A DNA stretch of 64,000 nt from Anisodus tanguticus (Eukaryota > Streptophyta > Magnoliopsida > Solanales > Solanaceae). The translations under genes were made by a program, and so were the position numbers. Location: NCBI GenBank assembly GCA_034509755.1, contig CM067549.1, positions 49,873,052 through 49,937,051 of the forward strand, written 5' to 3'. The notes beneath the pieces were generated by a model. The model searched no databases, was not told the origin of the DNA, and saw only the letters and a list, made by a program, of their open reading frames with translations. Below, piece after piece: positions 56,801-64,000 of this stretch (position 1 is the first letter of the stretch; each line of letters starts with the position of its first letter).

Positions 56801-58140
56801 CTGCATTGAGAAACAGTCAAGTACTAATCCACAAACTTTTTTTGCTACATATCAACAAAAAAGAAACTCTCCAATTTACCCATAGATACATTGCAATGAA
56901 ACAACAATAAGAATATCCCCATACACGGTTTGCACAATCATGTGACAATACTAAAATGTCTGCTAACAAGACAGAACAATATTCATATATGCTGCTACTA
57001 ATGTTTGTAGACATGTACCTTCTGGTACACCTTGCAACCATATCAATACTTGGTCAAAATTTCAAACAATCTCCATAATAGTAACATGTCTTTTCATTTA
57101 ACCAACAGCGTTGGATATCCAGATAGATTGTGATAAAGTTGTTACAGGACAAGAATTGACATGAACATTTGTATTAACCCTCAGTGAGGACACAGGTATA
57201 GACCAAAAAAAGTAGAGTAACTTTGTCAAAATTCAGACAGCAGAGAGAACTCATAGCTATAGCCTATAGTATATGATGATTAAAAACCAAAAGCATAGAA
57301 GAGTGTATGACAAATACAATGGTATCCAAGTTTTGTAGGCAACGAATTGACCTCTAAGTCTGCTCAAGATCAGAAGGTAAGAAAAGAAAAACAATCATAA
57401 CATATGGACTTGATTAGGATTAGTAAGGTAAGGTTTGTCCCCCCCTTACTTGTACTCTTCATATTTGAGTTTTTCTATTATTAGAAAGAGCCAACATTTG
57501 CTTTTAAAAGAAAAAGGAAAGAAAAGACTAGGGGATATATATCAAATAACATTATGGATATGAAAAGCTAACAGCAATAAACTTGAGAAACCTACAGAGT
57601 AATCCTTTTCTCTCATCAGTCAATCATCTAGTTATCTTCCTAGTTTAGCAATCCAATTAGTTGGCATATGCAAATTTTGGAGTCCGGCAAAGCTAATATG
57701 GCTTGCTTCTGGTGAATCCAGAAAGAATGTAATTACATATTGCTAGTGGATGAAATTCTGTCGCTCCTACACAGCAGTTGAAGATTTTCTAGAAGCAAGT
57801 GCAAAGCTCCACCAGGACAACTACTAGAATAAACACTACCACAGGTACACTAACAAGAGAGGAACTACGAGCAGAAAGACTCCACTCTGCTACTGAAATT
57901 CAAGAGATTGCGTTTAAATACAGAGAAAGATAGAGTCAAATCTCATTTAGAATGTGCAGATTGGAGAATTTTTTTTTCCTTATACTTTGGGAAACTGCAA
58001 GAAATTCCCTACCTCCTTCTCTTGAGTTATGAACTAATTTAGTTGCACCATTACCTGTATAGTACCCCTACTGAAACCAGGGAGGTATTTCGCAAACTGA
58101 AGATCTTAAGCCAATCAAACTATAATTCAATTAACTTTTG
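56801..58140. other. Probable intron of the phosphatase gene
   Basis: No exon matching the missing N-terminal half was recognised. AT-rich with short pyrimidine runs. Confidence 0.45.
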
Positions 58141-58189
58141 TTATTCCCTAGCTGAAGATGAGCTTCTGGGTGTGTTATTAATGTTCACC

Positions 58190-58680
58190 CCCCCCCCGCT
58201 CTCACTTCTAACGGTAACAAGCCATCTTCCCATCGCAGACGGTACCATCCCAGCGACTAGGTAACGCCGCCGGATACTACGTCTGAGACTATTTCCGCAA
58301 TATTCTCTTCTTTACCCCGGTTTCTCTTTTCCTCTTCTTCTTCCACTCTTCTTTTACTAAGCAGATCCGACGCCGGTGGTGAACAGTACCCCGGCAGTGA
58401 ACAAGCCAGATCTCCATCCTCACCTTCCTACCCCGACGGTAACCACCCCGATGACCAGGTAACCCACTCCGGCCGGCGATCAGGTAACGCCGCCGGATTA
58501 CTACACCGGCGACTTGTCCGACATTCTCCCTTTTTACCTCTGCTTCTCTTCCATTTTCCTCCTCTTCTTCTTCTTCTTCTACTCTTCTCTGTTTCTCCTT
58601 TTACTAAGCTGATCCATCGCTGGTGAGAACAACAATTCCGTCGGTGAACCGTGTCGTCTGTACCCCAGGTTCTATCTGGT
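58190..58680 (+). repeat. Tandem units in the LINE 5' region
   Basis: Two roughly 200-bp units share GGTAACGCCGCCGGAT, a TACTAC...GAC stretch, TTTCTCTTTTCC, CTCTTCTTCTTC and CTTTTACTAAGC..GATCC (from about 58255 and 58485). Confidence 0.75.
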
Positions 58681-58974
58681 ATTTGTCATTTTTGTTTAGT
58701 AATTCTAGCTATCTTGTTCGGATATTCCCAATTACTATTAGGTTGAAATAATTTAATTTCTTTAGGTATCTGCTTTGCTGGGCCTTGCTTTGTTGTTTCA
58801 TGCTTTGATATTTGTTACTTTTTCATTTAGTATATTATGCTCTTACATTTACTCTTCTTGCCTTTATTAGGTGTAAACCTTTGATTAGTCTATTAGTTTA
58901 TATCCGTTGTAGTGGCTTGCTGACTGATGGTAGACTAGGGTCATGTTCTCGGATGGGAACGGGAGCGATGGTTA

Positions 58975-61831
58975 GTGGGGCAAGGGAGATGCTAGGCTGA
59001 GAATAGGGTCTTGAAACATTGAGACTTTAACGAGGAAGTCCATAGAGCTAGTTAAGATTCTTAAGAAGAGGATGATTAATATAGTTTGTATCCAGGGAAC
59101 CAAATGGGTAGGACCTAAGGCTAAGGATGTAGACGGGTATAAGTTATGATTCTCGGGTAGGTCAAAGTATAGGAATGGAGTAGGCATATTGGTAGACAAC
59201 GAGCTAAGGGATCAGGTGATAGAGGTGAGGAGGGTCAATGACATGATGATGACGATTAAGTTGGTAGTTGGAAGGTTCACTATGAACATTATTAGTGCTT
59301 ATGCACCACAGGCGGGCTTGGACGAGGAGGAGAAGAGACACTTTTGGGAGGATTTGAACGAAGTAGTGGGAGGTATACCACCCACTGAGAAGTTATTTGT
59401 AGGAGGGGATTTCAAAGGACATATCAGGTCACTTCCGGGGGTTATGACGACCTGTATGGAGGCTTTAGACTCGGGGACAGAAACGGGGAAGACGTCTCAC
59501 TTTTGGAGTTCGCTAGAGCTTGTGGGATGGTGATAGCCAATTCGAGGTTCCTAAAGAAGGAGGAACACTTGGTGACTTTCCGTAGTTCGGCGGCCAAGAC
59601 TTCGATATACTTTTTGCTCCTTAGGAAGGTTGAAAAAGGTCTTTGTAGAGACTGCAAGGTTATTTCGAGTGATGATCTTACAACCCGCCATAAGCTTTTG
59701 GTGATGGATTTGGAGATTAAGATGGAGAAGAAAAAGAGGGTTGTGGATGATAGGTCAAGAATCAAATGGGGGAGTTTGACCATAGCTAGTGTAAAGGAGA
59801 TAGGGGAGAGGTTGATGGCCAAGGGGGGCTTGGGGGAGTAGTGGAGATGCGACCAGTATGTGGAACAGGACGGCCAGTTGCATTCGGGAGGTAGCTACAG
59901 AAGTGCTAGGGGCCTCACGGGGTAACTGTGGTGGACATCGAGGGGACTGGTGGTGGAATGGTAAAGTTCAAGAGAAGGTGAAAGTGAAAAAAGCGGCGTA
60001 TGCGAAATTGATAGAAAGCAATGATGAGGTGGAGAAGTGGACGAATAGGGAACTGTATAAGATTGTGAGGAAGGAGGCAAAGCTAGTGGTTACGACAGCG
60101 AAAACAACAACTTTTGAACGCTTGTATGTGGAATTAGAGGAAAAAGGCGGGGATAAGAAGTTGTACAGACTAGCCAAAGCAAAAGAGAGGAGGGCCCATG
60201 GATCACGTGAGGTGCATCAAGCACGAGGATGGCAAAGTACTGGTGGAGGACGCGCATATTAGGCGGAGGTGACAGTCTTACTTCGATAAACTCTTGAATG
60301 AAAAAGGATATAGAGACATTGTGGTAGGAGATCTCAAGTATTCTGGTAAGTACCGAAATTTTGGGTATTGTAGAAGCATTAAGGTGGAGGAGGTTAAGGG
60401 TGCTATTCGCATGATGCGTAGGGGACGAGCGATCAGACATGATGAGATCCCAGTTGAATTTTGGAAGAACACAGGCAAGGCAGGTTTGAAGTGGTTGACT
60501 GAGTTGTTTAACGTCATTTTTAAGACGGCAAGAATGCCGGAAGAATGGAGGTGGAGTACAATGATTCCCTTGTACAAAAACAAAAGTGATATCCAGAGTT
60601 GCAACAACTATAGGGGTATCAAGCTGCTAAGCCACACTATAAAAGTTTGGGAAAGAGTCGTGGAGATGAGGGTGAGGAGAGGCGTGTATTTCCGAAAACC
60701 GGTTTGGATTAATGTCGGGGTGTTCAACCACAGAAGCAATTCATCTTATTAGGAGGTTAGTAGAGCAGTATAGAGAGAGGAAAATAGACTTACATATGAT
60801 TTTCATCGACCTTGAAAAGGCATACGACAAAGTCCCTAAGGAGGTTCTATAGAGATATTTGAAGGTTAGAGGTGTACCTGTGGCGTACACTAGGACAATC
60901 AAGGATATATATGATGGAGTCAAGACTAGGGTATGAACAGTAGGAGGAGACTCGGAGCACTTTCCAGTGATGATGGGGCTGCACCAGGTATCAGGTCTTA
61001 ACCCATTCCTATTTGCCTTGGTGATGGACGGACTGACGCGACAAATTCAATGGAAGGTGTCATGGTGTATTCTATTCGCAGACGACATAGTCTTGATTGA
61101 TGAGACTCGTAGCGGAGTGAACGTCAAGCTGAAGGTTTGGAGACAAGACTTTGGAATCTAAAGGGTCTAGGCTGAGTAAGACCAAGACAAAATATTTGGA
61201 GTGCAAGTTCAGTGGGAGCGACCTTGAGACAGACGTGGAGGTGAGGTTTGGTACTCAGGTCATTCCAAAGAAAGGAAGCTTCAAGTACCTCGGGTCTATT
61301 ATCTAAGGAAATGGAGAGAATGATAACGATGTCACACATCATATTGGGGCAGGGTGAATGAAATGGAGGCTCGCATCTGGAGTCTTGTGCGATAAAAATG
61401 TGTCATCAAAACTTAAAGGCAAGTTCTATAGGGTGGTGGTTAGACCGACTATGTTGTATGGGGCGGAGTGTTGGCCAGTCAAGACTTCACACATTCAAAA
61501 GATGAAAGTTGTGGAGATGAGAATGCTGAGATGGATGTGGGAGCATACAAGGACAGATAGAATTAGAAATGATGATATCCGAGACAGAGTGGGAGTGGCC
61601 TCGGTGGAGGATAAGATGCGAGAAGCGAGGTTGAGATAGTTTAGGCATGTGCAGAGGAGAGACACAAATGCCCCAGTGCAGAGATGTGAGAGGTTGGCTA
61701 TGGACAGGTTCAAGAGGGGTAGAAGTAGGCCGAAGAAGTATTGGGGAGAGGTGATTAGATGGGATATGGCGCAGCTGCAACTTACTAGGGACACGGATTA
61801 TGGTAGAAGGGTAATAGGTAGTCGAGCGTAG
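58975..61831 (+). pseudogene. RTE LINE endonuclease-reverse transcriptase, frameshifted
   Basis: Endonuclease segments: NIETLTRKSIELVKILKK and VCIQGTKWVGPKAKDVDG (58990-59130), then ISAYAPQAGLDEEEKRHFWE and KLFVGGDFKGH (59290-59425), with stops near 58999 and 59148 and a frame change near 59450. RT segments: ELFNVIFKTARMPEEW and NYRGIKLLSHTIKVWER (60500-60660), HMIFIDLEKAYDKVPKEVL (60790-60845) and the catalytic LFADDIVLIDETRSG (61070-61110). The C-terminal region (KGSFKYLGSII, RRVVVRP-type TMLYGAECWPVK, KMKVVEMRMLRWMWEHTR, RSRPKKYWGEVIRWD) ends near 61831. The Asp pair is intact, but at least eight frame breaks or stops make it inactive. Confidence 0.9.
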
Positions 61832-62282
61832 TCCTACTTACGCTTGAAAACTAGTAGTTGTAGTGTTATTATTGTAGGCTCGCTTAGCCTATCATACTGA
61901 TAGGCGCAGTATTACTTTATAGTCCCATCTAGTTTGATTTCTTCTGTTATGTGTCCTTTAGTGTACTTTGTTTAATTTATTTACCTGCGCTAGTTACTGC
62001 TTACTTTTTTGGAATGTGTTATCATGACTTATTCGCTTTTGATACCAGCATTTTCATACTGCTTTAAAAATTTTCTGACCAGGTCTGTCTGTTTATCTTG
62101 CTTTGCTCTTACATTGCTTTTGTTGTTGTTGTGCTTATGCTCTGTCTTGAGCCGAGGGTCTCTCGGAAACAGATGCACCTGCCAAGGTAGAGGTAAGGTC
62201 TACGTAAACTCTACCCTCCCAGACCCTACGCTGTGGGATTTCACTGGGTATGTTGTTGTTGTTGTTTTATTATTCCCTAGCT

Positions 62283-63302
62283 ATGTTTATGTCTTATGGT
62301 TCGGTTCATTCATCAAGAACAGAGAAAAACTAAAAGCTATAAACAAATAGAATGAAAACAAAATAAGTGCTAAGAATGATTAAGTAGCACCAGTTGCGGC
62401 AGGCCTTATGCAGTATGAACTGTGGGAAGTAAGGTTGAGTAGTCGATGAGAAGTCAGCAGTACTAGGAAGCTGCAATACTAGCATTTTTGCTGTAAAAGC
62501 AGAATGCTATTTAAGAGAGGAACTTTAAGTAACTAGATCCTTGAGAGAAACATAGAAACAAAAATTCGGCATGAAGCTGCATGTGACAAGCTCCTCTGTT
62601 GAAAGACTTTAAAGATACTTTAGGTCTCCAGCTATCTGAAACAGAGACACATGCAAACTTTTGTTTTCTTTACTCCCTATCACATATAAAACTATCTCAA
62701 CTCCTATTTGATGAATATGAACATGAAAAATCTACAGAGTTTAAAACAAGAACATCTTTTGGGCCATGCAACCTCAAGTACAAATATAGAACATCGACAT
62801 GACTTATACTAGTTCTTAGTCATAGTCACAAAGGCCAAAAATGCATAGTTCACTTGCACAACAACTAAAAGAGGAACCAAAGGGTCACTTCGGTGACTAT
62901 TCCAACTGACTGTTAAATGACTAAATATCTCAGGCCACAAAAGTTTATAATTTCATCTCCTACAAACTAATACCACAAAACCTTTTGACTTTGGTCCCTG
63001 AAGAAAGATGCATCCTAGTGCTAGTTTAGTCGGAAATTAATGATTACACTCTTTCCTGTTATATAAATCAGAACAACTGACTTCGAACATGGAATAATTA
63101 AGGATGAGAAAAAGCATATTGAGTAAGTATTCAATGCCAATAAATAGACTTCTTCTTGATAACCAGTCAACTAACCCTCATTTTTACAATCAGTTATAGC
63201 TAGCAAACACGTCACTTACCTAATTAGATAGCAAAAACAATGTGTCTTCACTGACAGCCGACATCACATAAAGAAGTGGAGCGAATAAAAAAAAATTACT
63301 TC
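62283..63302. other. Intergenic or intronic, no gene recognised
   Basis: No exon, RNA gene or structured repeat was recognised here. Confidence 0.45.
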
Positions 63303-63312
63303 AAGCTTCAAA

Positions 63313-63796
63313 GTTTTTGTTACTCCCTCCGTCCAGTTTTACTTGTCACATTTGACTTTAAACGCCTATTAAGGAGCCAAAAATAGAATGGAAAGTTTAC
63401 CATATTACCCCATAAAAAGTAGTGTTGGAAAAAAGAATTGAAAATTTTGACTTATTAATTACTAAGGGTAAAATAGGAAAAAATGATAAATTATCTCTTG
63501 ATTTTCTAAAATGGGCAAGTAAAATTGGAAAACTATTTTTAGTATAGTGGACAAATAAAACTGGAAGGGGGGGAGTATTATTTACTGTCTCTTGTTCCTC
63601 GCTTAGCATATTGTTTTATTGTAGTTACTGTTTTCTTTTTTCCCATTAGACTTGCTTTGTTATTGCTTTATTCTAAGCCGAGGGTTTATCGGAAATAGCC
63701 TCTCTACCTCCCTGGGAGGTAGGGGTAAGGTATGCATACACTCTACCCTCCCCAGACACCACTTGTGGGATTACACTGGGTATGTTGTGTTGTTGT
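63313..63796 (+). mobile_element. RTE LINE 3' end (or TS-like SINE) with nested MITE
   Basis: AAGCTTCAAA flanks the unit on both sides (63303-63312 and 63797-63806). The right part (63600-63796) carries the LINE 3' signature (TAAGCCGAGGGTTTATCGGA, CACTGGGTATGTTG) and a TTGTTG tail. The element is 5'-truncated to about 230 bp plus a MITE inserted near its start. Solanaceous SINEs can share this 3' end, so the class is open. Confidence 0.75.
63323..63575. mobile_element. Stowaway MITE
   Basis: 253 bp with terminal inverted repeats (CTCCCTCCGTCCAGTTTTAC and the matching AACTGGAAGGGGGGGAG) and TA on each side (63321-63322, 63576-63577). The inner repeats (ACTTGTCACATTTGAC) are typical of the family. 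Confidence 0.9.
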
Positions 63797-63806
63797 AAGC
63801 TTCAAA

Positions 63807-64000
63807 CAAGTCCTGATAATGCTTTACAACTTAGTTGGCAGAGGACTCAGGACTGAGAATAAGCTAACTATACACTATGTATGCATATTCGTAACACCAA
63901 TTTGGCATGATATTCTCAAAATTAGTTGATTTATCCAAAAAAAGTAATGTTTTACAACAGCTTCGTCCACTGAAATATCAGATCATGATCACATAGGTCT
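63807..64000. other. Right edge of the window, nothing recognised
   Basis: No gene recognised in this short stretch; the missing exons of the phosphatase may lie further right. Confidence 0.4.

Larger units (their letters stand above)
58154..62269 (+). mobile_element. Full-length RTE-type LINE with 13-bp target duplication
   Basis: TTATTCCCTAGCT occurs at 58141-58153 and again at 62270-62282, directly after a (GTT)n tail (about 62250-62267). The 4.1-kb body holds a GC-rich 5' region, a single apurinic-endonuclease/RT ORF and a 3' untranslated region (AGCCGAGGGTCTCTCGGAAA). The insertion lies on the opposite strand to the phosphatase exons. Partial copies are in UGPase intron 8, at 41.9-42.3 kb and at 63.3-63.8 kb. 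Confidence 0.93.

Overview
This is plant nuclear DNA, most likely from a member of the Solanaceae. It is AT-rich and intron-rich, and LTR retrotransposons, LINEs and MITEs make up most of it. One host gene reads as a complete UTP-glucose-1-phosphate uridylyltransferase (UGPase) very close to the potato enzyme. The repeat content (RTE-type LINEs with a GTT tail, a Tat/Ogre-like Gypsy LTR beginning TGTTGACACC, short-LTR copia elements) fits that family. All gene structures were assembled by hand from splice sites, so exon edges are predictions.

Host genes, left to right. (1) A doubtful two-exon relic resembling an HD-Zip IV zipper (1667-2094). (2) An intact TPD1-like secreted cysteine-rich peptide gene on the minus strand (19991-20989). 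(3) A head-to-head paralogue of it on the plus strand (27486-30010), broken by a copia insertion in exon 2 and by a one-base insertion. (4) UGPase on the minus strand (30936-41322), 21 exons encoding 476 residues. (5) The last three exons of a PFA-DSP/SIW14-type atypical dual-specificity phosphatase on the minus strand (56300-56800); its 5' exons are not found in the window.

Repeat layout. An L1-type LINE relic (3.47-5.6 kb) is followed by a copia element with a long 5' LTR (about 6.3-11.6 kb). This abuts a minus-strand, internally deleted Gypsy element with a 3.35-kb LTR (11.6-17.5 kb), whose outer LTR edge joins the 3' end of a second copia family (17.5-18.4 kb). A solo LTR lies at 19.1-19.6 kb. 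Related short-LTR copia elements recur at 21.6-26.5, 27.7-29.7 and 49.2-54.0 kb. A different copia element is truncated at 42.7-46.35 kb. UGPase introns hold a tandem array, an L1 tail, and an RTE LINE into which a piece of plastid DNA (trnR-ACG 3' end plus spacer) has been inserted. A full-length RTE LINE with a perfect 13-bp target duplication occupies 58154-62269, upstream of the visible phosphatase exons. A twin-primed, inverted LINE fragment sits at 41.86-42.34 kb, and a LINE/SINE tail carrying a nested Stowaway MITE at 63.3-63.8 kb.

The host genes do not form a pathway or operon. UGPase makes and uses UDP-glucose in the cytosol, TPD1-like peptides are secreted ligands, and PFA-DSPs are small phosphatases. 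I found no convincing novel system. The most informative structures are the inverted TPD1-like duplication with one copy killed by a retrotransposon, and the nested plastid/LINE insertion within a UGPase intron.
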